Below are positions 55,073 to 64,000 of a stretch of 64,000 nucleotides of DNA, in pieces. The translations under genes were made by a program, and so were the position numbers. The notes below the pieces were generated by a model. That model had not been told where the DNA came from and did no database searches. It was given only the letters and a program-made list of their open reading frames with translations. This DNA comes from Donghicola mangrovi (lineage in GTDB: Bacteria > Pseudomonadota > Alphaproteobacteria > Rhodobacterales > Rhodobacteraceae), in contig NZ_JABCJE010000005.1 of the NCBI RefSeq assembly GCF_013377535.1, forward strand, positions 62,001 to 126,000. Reading direction: 5' to 3'. Within the stretch, counting starts at the first letter, position 1; each line of letters opens with the position of its first letter.

Positions 55073-55849
55073 ATGTTGAATGTAGACATTTATGGCGAAG
55101 GCCAGCCGCCCTTGATGATCGTGCATGGCCTTTATGGATCGGCGCGGAACTGGGGCGTTATTTCGCGCCGCCTGTCCGAAGATCGCCGCGTGGTCGCGGT
55201 GGACCAGCGCAACCACGGGGACAGCCCTTGGTACGATGAACATACCTATCACGATATGGCCAACGATCTGGCGCAGGTGATCGAGGCTGAAATGCCCGGC
55301 GGCGCGATTGTTCTGGGCCATTCCATGGGCGGCAAGGCGTCGATGGTGCTGGCGCTGACGCGGCCCGATCTGGTCAAAGGGCTGATCGTCGCCGACATTG
55401 CGCCCGTGGCCTATGACCACACGCAAATCCAGTTCATTGAGGCGATGCGTGGGCTGGACCTGTCGGCCGTGAACACGCGCGGGGATGCGAACCGTTTGAT
55501 GGCCGAAACCGTGCCCGAGGACGGCGTGCGGGCGTTCCTTCTGCAGTCGCTGGACGTCAAGGAAAAGCGCTGGCGCCTGAACCTCGATGTGCTGGCGCGC
55601 GAGATGGCCACCGTGGTCGGCTGGCCCGCCGCCGAGATGGCAGGCCGCACCTATGACGGGCCGGTTCTGTTCCTGTCAGGGGCCGAAAGCACCTATGTCA
55701 CCCCCGCGGGCCGAGAGGCCGCCAAGGCGCATTTCCCCAATTCGCGGTTCTTCAAAATTCCCGGTGCGGGCCACTGGCTGCACGCGGAAAAGCCCCGCGA
55801 ATTCGAGGCCGCCGTTCAGGCGTGGATCGAGGCTCAGGCGTTTTCGTAA
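55073..55849 (+). CDS. Alpha/beta hydrolase (YbfF-like esterase)
   Basis: A 258-residue serine hydrolase. MIVHGLYGSARNWGVISRRL (oxyanion HG), VVAVDQRNHGDSPWYDEHTY, the nucleophile elbow IVLGHSMGGKASMVLALTRP, LFLSGAESTYVTP and the C-terminal GAGHWLHAEKP (catalytic His) follow the family. The QRNHG.S pattern is that of YbfF acyl-CoA esterase-like proteins; substrate unknown. The chosen ATG gives the expected start but the ribosome-binding site is weak. Its 3' end overlaps the convergent small gene by 16 bases. Confidence 0.87.
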   Translation: MLNVDIYGEGQPPLMIVHGLYGSARNWGVISRRLSEDRRVVAVDQRNHGDSPWYDEHTYHDMANDLAQVIEAEMPGGAIVLGHSMGGKASMVLALTRPDLVKGLIVADIAPVAYDHTQIQFIEAMRGLDLSAVNTRGDANRLMAETVPEDGVRAFLLQSLDVKEKRWRLNLDVLAREMATVVGWPAAEMAGRTYDGPVLFLSGAESTYVTPAGREAAKAHFPNSRFFKIPGAGHWLHAEKPREFEAAVQAWIEAQAFS

Positions 55850-56019
55850 ATCTGCTTGGCGACGAACCAGCTGATCGGCAGGGCAATCAGGAAACCGGCG
55901 GCAGCGGCACCCAGAATGGGTGTAAGCGTGTCCAACCCCATGGTCAGCACCAGCACAACGCCGGTCCCCATCAGGGTCGTCGAAATCAAAGAGAACAGGG
56001 TCAGGGCAAGACGTAGCAT
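55834..56019 (-). CDS. 61-residue two-helix membrane protein (often mislabelled CTP synthetase)
   Basis: A small inner-membrane protein beginning MLRLALTLFSLISTTLMGTG, with two hydrophobic helices (about 4-28 and 34-55) and the end LPISWFVAKQIYENA. From memory, this short protein is conserved in Rhodobacterales and is annotated in many genomes as 'CTP synthetase', which it is not: it has no catalytic domain. Function unknown. GAGGAGG lies eight bases before the ATG, a strong site. It ends overlapping the hydrolase gene. Confidence 0.75.
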   Translation of the reverse strand: MLRLALTLFSLISTTLMGTGVVLVLTMGLDTLTPILGAAAAGFLIALPISWFVAKQIYENA

Positions 56020-56096
56020 CTGCAAACCTCCTCGGGACTTTGCGCGTTCCCGAGGAGATTCGTATTCCAATATTGAAATGTGATCCTTGATCTGGA

Positions 56097-56606
56097 TCAG
56101 CGTTTCTTGACGTACTTGGTCAGGATGACGATGCGCTGGCCTTCGACGCGGCCCTCGATGTGCTCGGCGTTGTCGGGAACCAGCGAAATACGGGGCACAG
56201 CGGTGCCGCGCTTGGCGGTAAAGCCGCCACCCTTCACGGGCAGGTCCTTGATCAGAACGACGGTGTCGCCTGTGGCCAGCTGAACGCCGTTGGAATCGCG
56301 GTGCACGGTTTCCTTGATCTCGTTCTCGACCCAAGCCTGACGCTCTTCGTCCAGCCACAGCTGCTCGCTCAGGTCGCGGGCCCAGTCCTGATCTTCCAGA
56401 CGGCGCAACAGACGCGCGGCCAGAACCTGCGTTGCCGCATCCTCGGACCACATGGACGAGCCAAGGCAGCGCCAATGCTCGGGCGTGGTGGTTTCTGCGA
56501 TCTGCTCGGCGCAGGTTTCGCAAATCTCGGTGGTGGCGCCTTCGGGGCCGCCGGTCACGGCGTAGGCAGAGGTCTCGGTTTCAGCAGAACACAGGGCGCA
56601 GGGCAT
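56097..56606 (-). CDS. PhnA/YjdM-like zinc-ribbon protein
   Basis: A 169-residue protein. An N-terminal zinc ribbon has Cys3-x2-Cys6 and Cys29-x2-Cys32. A middle helical part (WRCLGSSMWSEDAATQVLAA) leads to the C-terminal PhnA/YjdM domain: SNGVQLATGDTVVLIKDLPV followed by KGGGFTAKRGTAVPRISLV and EGQRIVILTKYVKK. Despite the name, YjdM is not a C-P lyase component and its role is unknown. It should not be joined functionally to the phnM gene at 12740. ATG at 56606 gives the family start MPCALCSAE. Confidence 0.87.
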   Translation of the reverse strand: MPCALCSAETETSAYAVTGGPEGATTEICETCAEQIAETTTPEHWRCLGSSMWSEDAATQVLAARLLRRLEDQDWARDLSEQLWLDEERQAWVENEIKETVHRDSNGVQLATGDTVVLIKDLPVKGGGFTAKRGTAVPRISLVPDNAEHIEGRVEGQRIVILTKYVKKR

Positions 56607-56693
56607 CGGGGAACCTTCGGATGAAATACTGTTGCCCACCCCTTAGGCGAAGCCGCACGCAACGAAAACATACTTCTCGCATGTGTCTTTCAC

Positions 56694-56748
56694 CTTTGTT
56701 CAAATACTCCGGGGGAGGCCGCGGCACGCGGACGGGGGCAGAGCCCCC
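56694..56748 (-). repeat. Full copy of the dispersed hairpin repeat
   Basis: On the minus strand: GGGGGC-TCT-GCCCCC (56748-56734), CCGCG-TGC-CGCGG (56731-56719), CTCC-CCC-GGAG (56717-56707), then a diverged tail TATTTGAACAAAGGTG. It lies between lepA and the PhnA-like gene. Confidence 0.85.
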
Positions 56749-56762
56749 AACCCCGCCCTAAG

Positions 56763-56786
56763 AAAAAGGCGCCCGAAGGCGCCTTT
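56763..56786 (-). terminator. Rho-independent terminator of lepA
   Basis: AAAGGCGCC-CGAA-GGCGCCTTT (56765-56786) is a perfect 9-bp hairpin; the minus strand ends in TTTTT. It begins four bases past the lepA stop. Confidence 0.8.
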
Positions 56787-56790
56787 CCGA

Positions 56791-58590
56791 TCAATCGTCC
56801 ATCTTGAGCGCGTTGATAAACGCTTCCTGAGGGATCTCGACGCGGCCGAACTGGCGCATCTTTTTCTTACCGGCTTTCTGCTTCTCCAGCAGCTTGCGCT
56901 TACGGGTGGCGTCGCCGCCGTAACACTTGGCGGTCACGTCCTTGCGCAGGGCGGCCAGTGTTTCACGGGCGATCACCTTGCCACCGATGGCAGCCTGGAT
57001 CGGGATCTTGAACATGTGCCGGGGGATCAGCTCTTTGAGCTTTTCGCACATGGCACGGCCACGGGTTTCGGCGCGGGTGCGGTGCACCATGATCGACAGC
57101 GCGTCCACCGGTTCGTCGTTCACCAGAATCTGCATCTTGACCAGCTGGTCTTCCTGATAGCCGCTCATCTGGTAGTCAAAGGACGCATAGCCCTTGGTCA
57201 CCGATTTCAGGCGGTCGTAAAAGTCAAAGACGACTTCGTTCAGGGGCAGGTCATAAACGGCCATCGCACGGGCACCGGCATAGGTCAGGTCCAGCTGCAC
57301 GCCGCGGCGGTCCTGACACAGCTTCAGCACGTCACCCAGATATTCGTCGGGCACCATGATGGTCGCTTTGATGCGGGGCTCTTCCAGATGATCGACCTTG
57401 GACAGGTCGGGCATGTCGGCGGGGTTGTGCAGCTCGATCATCTCGCCGTCTTTCATGAAGACGTGGTACACCACGCTCGGCGCAGTGGTGATCAGATCGA
57501 TGTTGTATTCCCGCTCGATACGGTCGCGGATCACCTCGAGGTGCAGCAGACCCAAGAAGCCGCAGCGGAAACCGAAACCCAGCGCCGCCGAGCTTTCCAT
57601 TTCATAGCTGAACGACGCGTCGTTCAGGGCCAGCTTCTCGATCGCGTTGCGCAGGTCGTCGAATTCGGCGCTGTCCACGGGGAACAGACCACAGAAAACC
57701 ACGGGGATCGACGGTTTGAAGCCGGGAAGCGGAACCTCGCAACCCTTCTTCTCGGTGGTGATGGTGTCACCGACGCGGGTGTCGCGAACCTGTTTGATCG
57801 ACGCGGTCAAGAAGCCGATCTCGCCCGGCCCGAGTTCCGCGATGTCTTGCATCTGCGGACGGAAGACACCCAGTTTTTCAACGGGGTACTGGCCGCCGGT
57901 TTTCATCATCTTGATGCGGTCACCCTTTTTGATGACGCCGTCGATGACGCGGATAATGACCACAACGCCAAGGTAAGCGTCATAGTAGCTGTCCACCAGC
58001 ATGGCCTTTAGGGGCGCATTGCGGTCGCCCTTGGGGGCGGGCAGACGGGTGACGATGGCCTCGAGGACATCGGGGATGCCGACGCCGGTCTTGGCGGAAA
58101 TGTGGATCGAGTTCGATGCGTCGATGCCGATCACATCCTCGATCTGCTCGGCCACACGGGCGCAGTCGGATGCGGGCAGGTCCACCTTGTTGAGGACGGG
58201 CACGATCTCGTGGTTGGCGTCGATCGCCTGATACACGTTGGCCAGCGTCTGGGCCTCGACCCCTTGGGTCGAGTCGACGACCAAGAGCGATCCCTCGACC
58301 GCCTGCATCGAGCGGCTGACCTCGTAGGAGAAGTCCACGTGGCCGGGGGTGTCGATCAGGTTCAGCACATAGGTCTGACCGTCCTTGGCCGGATAGTCGA
58401 TCCGGACGGTGTTCGCCTTGATGGTGATCCCGCGCTCGCGCTCGATGTCCATGGAGTCCAGAAGCTGGGCCTTCATGTCACGTTCGGCGACGGTGCCAGT
58501 CATTTGAATCAGCCGGTCGGCCAGGGTGGATTTACCGTGGTCGATGTGGGCAACGATCGAGAAATTGCGGATGTTCGAGAGCTCTGTCAT
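56791..58590 (-). CDS. lepA: Elongation factor 4 (LepA)
   Basis: Ribosome-associated GTPase affecting translation under stress and initiation. The 599-residue protein has the G1 motif [19 protein letters not shown]3 [16 protein letters not shown]4 LNKVDLP and the LepA-specific C-terminal domain ([20 protein letters not shown]). ATG at 58590 ([17 protein letters not shown]) is the conserved start; the longer open frame upstream is not supported. Confidence 0.98.
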   Translation of the reverse strand: MTELSNIRNFSIVAHIDHGKSTLADRLIQMTGTVAERDMKAQLLDSMDIERERGITIKANTVRIDYPAKDGQTYVLNLIDTPGHVDFSYEVSRSMQAVEGSLLVVDSTQGVEAQTLANVYQAIDANHEIVPVLNKVDLPASDCARVAEQIEDVIGIDASNSIHISAKTGVGIPDVLEAIVTRLPAPKGDRNAPLKAMLVDSYYDAYLGVVVIIRVIDGVIKKGDRIKMMKTGGQYPVEKLGVFRPQMQDIAELGPGEIGFLTASIKQVRDTRVGDTITTEKKGCEVPLPGFKPSIPVVFCGLFPVDSAEFDDLRNAIEKLALNDASFSYEMESSAALGFGFRCGFLGLLHLEVIRDRIEREYNIDLITTAPSVVYHVFMKDGEMIELHNPADMPDLSKVDHLEEPRIKATIMVPDEYLGDVLKLCQDRRGVQLDLTYAGARAMAVYDLPLNEVVFDFYDRLKSVTKGYASFDYQMSGYQEDQLVKMQILVNDEPVDALSIMVHRTRAETRGRAMCEKLKELIPRHMFKIPIQAAIGGKVIARETLAALRKDVTAKCYGGDATRKRKLLEKQKAGKKKMRQFGRVEIPQEAFINALKMDD

Positions 58591-58898
58591 GCACGGCGAT
58601 ATGCTGTGGAAAACAGGTTTGGTCAAGCGACTCGATGGGCCTGCAAGCCCTGTACACGAAGGTTTTTGATCGCCTGTGGCACGGGCACAGATTCGCACCC
58701 CGGCGGCAGGGCAAACGGGTAGGTCGTTGCAGATGTGCGGTGCGTTCAGCGCAAAGTTGCAAAATCATGGGGGAATCTCGGCAAATCACTGCCGATGCCA
58801 GCAAAACAAGGGAACAAAACCGTCCCCCGCATTGAATCGTAAATCCTGATGCGGCATCCTTCTTGCAAATAGCAGCTTATAGCTAGGGACGAGCAGTC
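58591..58898. other. Intergenic region between divergent lepA and the 58899 gene
   Basis: 308 bases, no gene or tRNA seen. It must hold both promoters, but no convincing -35/-10 pair was found; GCTTATAGCTAG at 58874-58885 may be the -10 region of the plus-strand gene. Confidence 0.4.
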
Positions 58899-59213
58899 AT
58901 GATCCGTAAAACTCTTACCATCCTGTGCACTGCGGGCCTTCTGGCCAGCACCTGCGCCACCGCAACCTTGGCCGGCCCCGTTGAACGGGCGTGCCGCCAA
59001 TCCGACCGCCCGCAGGCGTCGGCATCGCTGTGTGGCTGCATCGGCCGCGTGGCAGACCAGACCCTGTCGAACTCGGACCAGCGTCAGGCGGCCCAGTTCT
59101 TCAAGGACTCGGACAAGGCACAGGAAATCAAAATGTCCGACAACCGCAGCCACAAAGCCTTCTGGGAGCGTTACAAACGCTTTGGCCAGACCGCCGAGGC
59201 TTATTGCTCGTGA
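58899..59213 (+). CDS. Small exported protein, unknown
   Basis: 104 residues with a signal peptide (MIRKTLTILCTAGLLASTCA then TATLAG) and a mature part with three cysteines (ACRQSD, LCGCIG) plus one at the end (EAYCS), likely forming disulfides in the periplasm. ADQTLSNSDQRQAAQFFKDS and HKAFWERYKRFGQTAEAYCS look like conserved helices. Its family name is not known to me; similar small proteins are frequent in Rhodobacteraceae. The 3' end overlaps the convergent phosphatase gene by 13 bases. Confidence 0.75.
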   Translation: MIRKTLTILCTAGLLASTCATATLAGPVERACRQSDRPQASASLCGCIGRVADQTLSNSDQRQAAQFFKDSDKAQEIKMSDNRSHKAFWERYKRFGQTAEAYCS

Positions 59214-59653
59214 TCTCGTAGCGCGGCGATCAGGCCGCGCGCGCAATCCTCGATCATATCCAGCGTGCCGTCGAAATCGCGGCTGTAATAAGGGTCCGGT
59301 ACATCTGTGCCGGGCTTTTTGCTGTAGTCCGACAGCATCCGCACCGGCGTCTGGTTGCCCTTGGGGCGCAGGGCCAGCACGTCGCGCTGGTTCCCCTTGT
59401 CCATGGTGATGATCAGATCAAAGCGGTCGAAATCGCCTTTGGTGATCTGGCGGGCGCGCAGATCGCTCAGGTCATAGCCCCGCGCGGTGGCCGCGGTTTG
59501 CATGGGCCCATAGGGAGCCTCGCCTACATGCCAGGGGCCGGTTCCCGCGCTGTCCAGTGACAGGTCCAGATCGCCCGCCATCGCCCGCACAACGCCCTCG
59601 GCGGACGGGGACCGGCAGATGTTCCCGAGACACACGAAGAGGATACTGGTCAT
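59201..59653 (-). CDS. Low-molecular-weight protein-tyrosine phosphatase
   Basis: A 150-residue cytoplasmic phosphatase. The P-loop LFVCLGNICRSPSAEG gives Cys8-x5-Arg14-Ser, and the general acid lies in DVPDPYYSRDFDGTLDMI (Asp-Pro). SAGTGPWHVGEAPYGPMQTA is also typical. Substrates may include tyrosine-kinase-linked polysaccharide exporters, as in other bacteria, but no such genes are here. Divergent from cobB by about 54 bases. Confidence 0.93.
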   Translation of the reverse strand: MTSILFVCLGNICRSPSAEGVVRAMAGDLDLSLDSAGTGPWHVGEAPYGPMQTAATARGYDLSDLRARQITKGDFDRFDLIITMDKGNQRDVLALRPKGNQTPVRMLSDYSKKPGTDVPDPYYSRDFDGTLDMIEDCARGLIAALRDHEQ

Positions 59654-59707
59654 GGGGCGGCTCCTTTGTCAGGGTAGAGTAAAAACGGGCTAACAGAGGG
59701 CAGAGCA

Positions 59708-60406
59708 ATGGAAAAGATCGTGATTCTGACGGGCGCCGGTATTTCCGCCGAAAGCGGGCTGGGGACCTTTCGCGACGAGGGGGGCCTGTGGGCCCAGCAC
59801 CGGATCGAAGACGTTGCCACTCCCGAAGGGTTCGCCCGCAATCCGAAGCTGGTCCAGACCTTCTACAACACCCGCCGCGCCCAAGCCCGCAAGGCCGAGC
59901 CCAACGCCGCCCACTATGCCCTTGCCAAGCTGGAGCAGGAGTTGACCGGAGAGGTCGTGATCGTGACCCAGAACGTGGACGGTCTGCACGAGCGGGCGGG
60001 CAGCAAGAACGTCCTGCACATGCACGGCTTTCTGGAGGGGGCGCTGTGTGCCGCCTGTGAACACCGCTGGCCTGCGCCCTTGGTCATGCACATCACCGAC
60101 CGCTGCCCCAAGTGCAAAGAGGTCGCCACCCGTCCCGACATCGTCTGGTTCGGCGAGATGCCCTATTACATGGAAGAGATCTGGGATCATCTGCGCAGCT
60201 GCGACTACTTTGTCGCCATCGGCACCAGCGGCAACGTCTATCCGGCGGCGGCCTTTGTGCAGGATGCGGGGCGGCACGGTGCAGTGACGGTCGAGCTGAA
60301 TCTGGAGCCGTCCTCTGTGGTGAGCGACTTCTGCAAGGCCGAGTTCGGCAAAGCAAGCGAGATTGTTCCCGAGTGGGTCGATAAAATGCTGTCCGTCAGA
60401 AAATAA
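59708..60406 (+). CDS. cobB: NAD-dependent protein deacylase (sirtuin)
   Basis: Removes acyl groups from protein lysines, making nicotinamide and O-acyl-ADP-ribose. The 232-residue class III sirtuin has VILTGAGISAESGLGTFRDE, TQNVDGLHERAGS, the catalytic His in NVLHMHGFLEGAL, and zinc cysteines in LCAACEH and DRCPKCKE. VFVAIGTSGNVYPA-like AIGTSGNVYPAAAF follows. The YxxR desuccinylase motif may be represented by FYNTRRAQ. Standard length. Often controls acetyl-CoA synthetase in bacteria (inferred). Confidence 0.95.
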   Translation: MEKIVILTGAGISAESGLGTFRDEGGLWAQHRIEDVATPEGFARNPKLVQTFYNTRRAQARKAEPNAAHYALAKLEQELTGEVVIVTQNVDGLHERAGSKNVLHMHGFLEGALCAACEHRWPAPLVMHITDRCPKCKEVATRPDIVWFGEMPYYMEEIWDHLRSCDYFVAIGTSGNVYPAAAFVQDAGRHGAVTVELNLEPSSVVSDFCKAEFGKASEIVPEWVDKMLSVRK

Positions 60407-60431
60407 GGGCGGCCCGTTTCCGGCGCCGCCC
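60407..60431 (+). terminator. Possible terminator after cobB
   Basis: GGGCGGC (60407-60413) pairs with GCCGCCC (60425-60431); the following CTGTTGGTGT has few T residues, so termination is uncertain. Confidence 0.35.
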
Positions 60432-60457
60432 CTGTTGGTGTGCTGTCCCTAGCGAAC

Positions 60458-60964
60458 TCAGTTGGCCATTTTCCCGTGGTCCATTTTGCCATGCTCCATG
60501 TTTCCATGCTGCATCGCGCCGTGGGCGTCCTGACGCTCCAGATCGACGGGGATGTCGACCTCGATCTCGCCGGCCTTTTCGAAGACCAGCGTGACGTGGA
60601 TGATCTTGCCCTGATCAAAGGGCTCTTTCAGACCCATGAACATCACGTGGTCCCCGCCACGGGCCAGCGCATGGGTGCCGTTGGCGGGCGCGGGAAAGCC
60701 GTCTTCGTCGCGGCGCATCTGCATCACGCCGTTGCCGTCCGCGATATGGGTGTGCAGCTCGACCTTGGCGGCCACGTCAGAGCGGGCGTCGATCAGCTGG
60801 TCGTCTTCGGTGCCGGTGTTCTGGATCACAAAGAAGGCCGCGCCGGATTTGGCATTGGTGGATGCCGCGCGGGCATAGGCGTCGGTCACGGTGATTTCGG
60901 CTTCTGCAGTCAGGGGCAGGGCACACACAGCGGCGGCGAGAATCGCCTTGAGGGTCAGGGTCAT
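60458..60964 (-). CDS. PCu(A)C periplasmic copper chaperone
   Basis: A 168-residue exported copper-binding protein that delivers copper to cytochrome oxidase assembly (CuA or CuB sites). The signal peptide is MTLTLKAILAAAVCALPLTA. The motif H(T)H...M...H-x-M is seen in VELHTHIADGNGVMQMRRDE and ARGGDHVMFMGL. The C-terminus is His/Met rich (HGAMQHGNMEHGKMDHGKM), adding copper-binding capacity. The DUF2946-like gene lies 47 bases upstream on the same strand. Confidence 0.92.
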   Translation of the reverse strand: MTLTLKAILAAAVCALPLTAEAEITVTDAYARAASTNAKSGAAFFVIQNTGTEDDQLIDARSDVAAKVELHTHIADGNGVMQMRRDEDGFPAPANGTHALARGGDHVMFMGLKEPFDQGKIIHVTLVFEKAGEIEVDIPVDLERQDAHGAMQHGNMEHGKMDHGKMAN

Positions 60965-61011
60965 AGGATTGTCCTTTGGTTCGATATTGTCTGGTCTAGG
61001 TCTGTTGGAAA

Positions 61012-61377
61012 TCAAGCCAGAGCAGGGGGCGCGCGGGCCCGCGCGGTGGGCGCGGTTGCGCCATGGGCGCGCCAGTTATCGATCTCAAAGGGGGTAATGT
61101 GGTGCCCGCTGGGGGCAAATGTTTCGGGCTGCCACGGAGCCACCGCCGCCAGCAGCGTCAGCGCGCAGTCGGGGCAGTAATGCAAAGAGGCAGGCTTGCC
61201 TTCGCTGTCCACGCCAACGGTGACGGGGCCTGTGCCGGTGCACAGTTCCATCTGGCCCACAGCGGGGGACATGCCGCGGATATAGCCCATGTGCACGGCG
61301 GTGAACGCCATGAGCAAGGCCATCATCAGGCTAAGGATATCGAGCCGAAGTTTCCGCATTGCACGAGGATTAGGCAT
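61012..61377 (-). CDS. DUF2946-like small membrane protein
   Basis: A 121-residue protein with one N-terminal helix (LDILSLMMALLMAFTAVHMG) and a periplasmic part containing MELCTGTGPVTVGVDSEGK and YCPDCALTLLAAVAPWQPE. The C...CPDC pair and overall layout resemble DUF2946 proteins, commonly encoded near copper-handling genes. A start at 61359 (MRKLRLDIL) is equally possible. It is upstream of the PCu(A)C gene and downstream of the rpmB terminator, so the two form a small copper-related unit (inferred). Confidence 0.65.
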   Translation of the reverse strand: MPNPRAMRKLRLDILSLMMALLMAFTAVHMGYIRGMSPAVGQMELCTGTGPVTVGVDSEGKPASLHYCPDCALTLLAAVAPWQPETFAPSGHHITPFEIDNWRAHGATAPTARARAPPALA

Positions 61378-61405
61378 TGGCGCGGGGCGCCACAAGTCTA
61401 GAGAC

Positions 61406-61440
61406 AAAAAAAGACCCTGCGACCGAATGGTGCAGGGTCT
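61406..61440 (-). terminator. Rho-independent terminator of rpmB
   Basis: On the minus strand AGACCCTGC (61440-61432) pairs with GCAGGGTCT (61420-61412), followed by a T7 run, 28 bases after the rpmB stop. Confidence 0.85.
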
Positions 61441-61468
61441 CTTTTCGTGAGTGGTGCAAAACCTGAAA

Positions 61469-61759
61469 TTAGGCGTTTGCAGCCTGCGCTTTTGCGATCT
61501 CTTTTTTGATCTTCAGCGCGTTGTCCGACAGCTCAACGTCCTTGGCTTTTGCAAGGAACGCGTCCAGACCACCGCGGTGGTCGACGCTACGCAGAGCAGC
61601 AGCCGAAATGCGCAGCTTCACGCCACGGCCCAGAGTCTCGGACTGCAGGGTCACGTCGTTCAGGTTGGGCAGGTAACGGCGGCGGGTTTTGTTGTTTGCA
61701 TGGCTGACGTTGTTGCCAGTCATGGGGCCTTTTCCGGTCAGTTCGCAGCGGCGAGCCAT
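61469..61759 (-). CDS. rpmB: 50S ribosomal protein L28
   Basis: A 96-residue ribosomal protein. [20 protein letters not shown] and [20 protein letters not shown] are the L28 signature, followed by [20 protein letters not shown] typical of alphaproteobacterial L28. GAGGACATAAC precedes the ATG. Monocistronic, with its own terminator. Confidence 0.98.
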   Translation of the reverse strand: MARRCELTGKGPMTGNNVSHANNKTRRRYLPNLNDVTLQSETLGRGVKLRISAAALRSVDHRGGLDAFLAKAKDVELSDNALKIKKEIAKAQAANA

Positions 61760-61896
61760 GTTATGTCCTCGTTTCGATCTCGATGTTCAGTGGCTGGGCG
61801 CCACTGCGCCCTCGAATATCAAAGGGGCGCAATTTCCTACGCCCCAAAATCCGTATCGCGGTCGTTTAGGTGAGATTCAAGGGAACGTCAAGCGAT

Positions 61897-62883
<987 letters not shown>

Positions 62884-62980
62884 TGCCAAACCCTTCCTCC
62901 GTATCGCTGGCGTTTGTGCCAAGGGGGCAGGGCGCTGTCCACCCGTGGACGGGCGCTAACACCTGCGTCATAAGCACTAT

Positions 62981-64000
62981 ATGACCGAATTGCCCATTCA
63001 CGCCGCCCTCGATGACCTGATCCAAGCCCTGCGTTCGCGCGGCCGCGCCGTGCTGCAAGCGCCCCCCGGCGCGGGCAAGACCACCGTGGTGCCGCTGGCG
63101 ATGATGCAGGCGGGCCTGACGGACGGGCGCATTGTGATGCTGGAACCGCGCCGCCTTGCCGCCCGCGCCGCGGCCGAGCGGATGGCCGAAACCTTGGGCG
63201 AACCCGTGGGGCAAACCGTGGGCTACCGCGTGCGCGGCGAATCAAAGGTGTCGAAATCGACCCGAATCGAAGTCGTGACCGAAGGCATCCTGACCCGCCG
63301 TATCCAGCACGACCCCGAACTCGCGGGCGTGGGCGCGGTGATCTTTGACGAATTCCATGAACGGTCGCTGAACGCCGACTTGGGGCTGGCTTTATGTCTG
63401 GAAGTCGCAGGCGCCCTGCGCGACGACCTGATGCTGGTGGCCATGTCCGCGACCTTGGACGCCGAACCCGTGGCGGCCCTGATGGACGCGCCCATGATCA
63501 CCTCCGAAGGGCGCAGTTATCCGGTGGAAACCCGCTGGCTGGACCGTCCCCTTGGCCCCAAAGCCCGCATCCCCGAAGCCACCGCCGATCTTGTCGCCCA
63601 AGCGGTCCGCGAAACCGAGGGCGGCGTTCTGGTCTTCTTGCCCGGCGAAGGGGAAATCCGCCGCGTCGAGGGGTTGCTAAACGGTCGCCTGCCAGACGGC
63701 TGCGTCGTGCGCCCCCTGTTCGGGGCCATGGACTTTGCCGCCCAACGCGCCGCGATCCAGCCTGCCACGTCGGGCCGTAAGATCGTGCTGGCGACGTCCA
63801 TCGCCGAAACCTCGCTGACCATTCAGGATATCCGCGTGGTGGTCGACGCAGGCCGCGCCCGCCGGTCGCGGTTCGATCCGGCCTCTGGCATGTCCCGTCT
63901 GGTGACCGAGCGCGTTACCAAAGCCGAAGCCACGCAGCGCGCAGGCCGCGCGGGCCGTGTGGCCGAGGGCACCTGCTATCGCCTCTGGACCCGTGGCGAA
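62981..64000 (+). CDS. hrpB: ATP-dependent helicase HrpB (5' part, cut by window)
   Basis: A DEAH-box-type helicase of unclear cellular role. 340 codons read from ATG at 62981 to the right edge without a stop; the full family is about 800-850 residues. Seen are the Walker A LQAPPGAGKTTVVPLA, motif Ia MLEPRRLAARAAAERM, motif II VIFDEFHERSLNADLGLAL (DEFH), motif III AMSATLDAEPVAAL, and motif IV-VI sequence ending with ITERVTKAEATQRAGRAGRV-like QRAGRAGRVAEG. The motif-II residue is Phe instead of the Ala of DEAH, as expected for HrpB. Confidence 0.93.
   Translation, partial: MTELPIHAALDDLIQALRSRGRAVLQAPPGAGKTTVVPLAMMQAGLTDGRIVMLEPRRLAARAAAERMAETLGEPVGQTVGYRVRGESKVSKSTRIEVVTEGILTRRIQHDPELAGVGAVIFDEFHERSLNADLGLALCLEVAGALRDDLMLVAMSATLDAEPVAALMDAPMITSEGRSYPVETRWLDRPLGPKARIPEATADLVAQAVRETEGGVLVFLPGEGEIRRVEGLLNGRLPDGCVVRPLFGAMDFAAQRAAIQPATSGRKIVLATSIAETSLTIQDIRVVVDAGRARRSRFDPASGMSRLVTERVTKAEATQRAGRAGRVAEGTCYRLWTRGE

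Overview
The window is a 64 kb piece of a high-GC alphaproteobacterial chromosome. It most likely comes from the Rhodobacteraceae (roseobacter/Rhodobacter group). Several things point there: a GcrA cell-cycle regulator, an Hsp20 gene followed by a DUF1150 gene, methylmalonyl-CoA epimerase followed by a DUF1467 gene, a VPLPA-CTERM protein, a 61-residue membrane protein often mislabelled 'CTP synthetase', and a dispersed hairpin repeat with a GTATTTT...AAGATGAAG tail. Nearly all genes are ordinary core genes in short operons. No tRNA, rRNA, insertion sequence, prophage or CRISPR array was seen.

Layout. 1-8.3 kb: prs (cut by the left edge), a DsbA-like isomerase, then mainly minus-strand genes (threonine aldolase, YcgN-like Cys-cluster protein, ribF, MaoC dehydratase, HAD phosphatase, DUF2867 protein, Mn-dependent pyrophosphatase, TraB/GumN protein). 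8.4-10.5 kb: groES-groEL behind a CIRCE operator and a heat-shock-like promoter. 10.6-16.6 kb: GNAT acetyltransferase with a possible tandem ribbon-helix-helix protein, DMT exporter, Nudix hydrolase, solitary phnM, purE-purK, DUF465, hsp20-DUF1150. 16.6-23.2 kb: second DMT exporter, isochorismatase-like hydrolase, trxB divergent from an Lrp-type regulator, a probable new structured small RNA, a 46-residue basic protein, then pgeF-midA-lgt. 23.2-28.8 kb: ubiK, YbjN-like gene, proC-csaA-hydroxyacid dehydrogenase, tdk, an orphan BrnA-like gene and a foreign-looking A+T-rich membrane protein gene.

28.8-45 kb: carB, pabB-pabC, aspS, the DUF1800/DUF1501 pair, a response regulator with an unknown C-terminal half, mce-DUF1467, a CysZ-like protein with a nitroreductase, an HDAC-like deacetylase, DUF167. 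45-64 kb: M48 lipoprotein, DUF6455, IMPACT-family protein, VPLPA-CTERM protein, rimO, gcrA, orphan ABC-2 permease, argD-argF, gnd, alpha/beta hydrolase, YjdM/PhnA-like protein, lepA, small periplasmic protein, low-molecular-weight phosphatase, sirtuin cobB, PCu(A)C copper chaperone with a DUF2946-like membrane protein, rpmB, meaB and the 5' part of hrpB.

Functional links: groESL and hsp20 form a protein-folding stress set. mce and meaB both serve methylmalonyl-CoA metabolism, although the mutase is not here. argD-argF and carB feed arginine synthesis; carB also feeds pyrimidine synthesis and purE-purK supply purines. pabB-pabC feed folate.

The least ordinary items are: (1) a roughly 148-nt minus-strand RNA candidate at 19872-20019 with its own promoter, several hairpins, a GAAA tetraloop and a terminator; (2) the dispersed repeat family, three full copies of which show compensatory changes in one stem; (3) the A+T-rich membrane gene at 27833-28795, whose ribosome-binding site lies inside the hairpin that ends carB.
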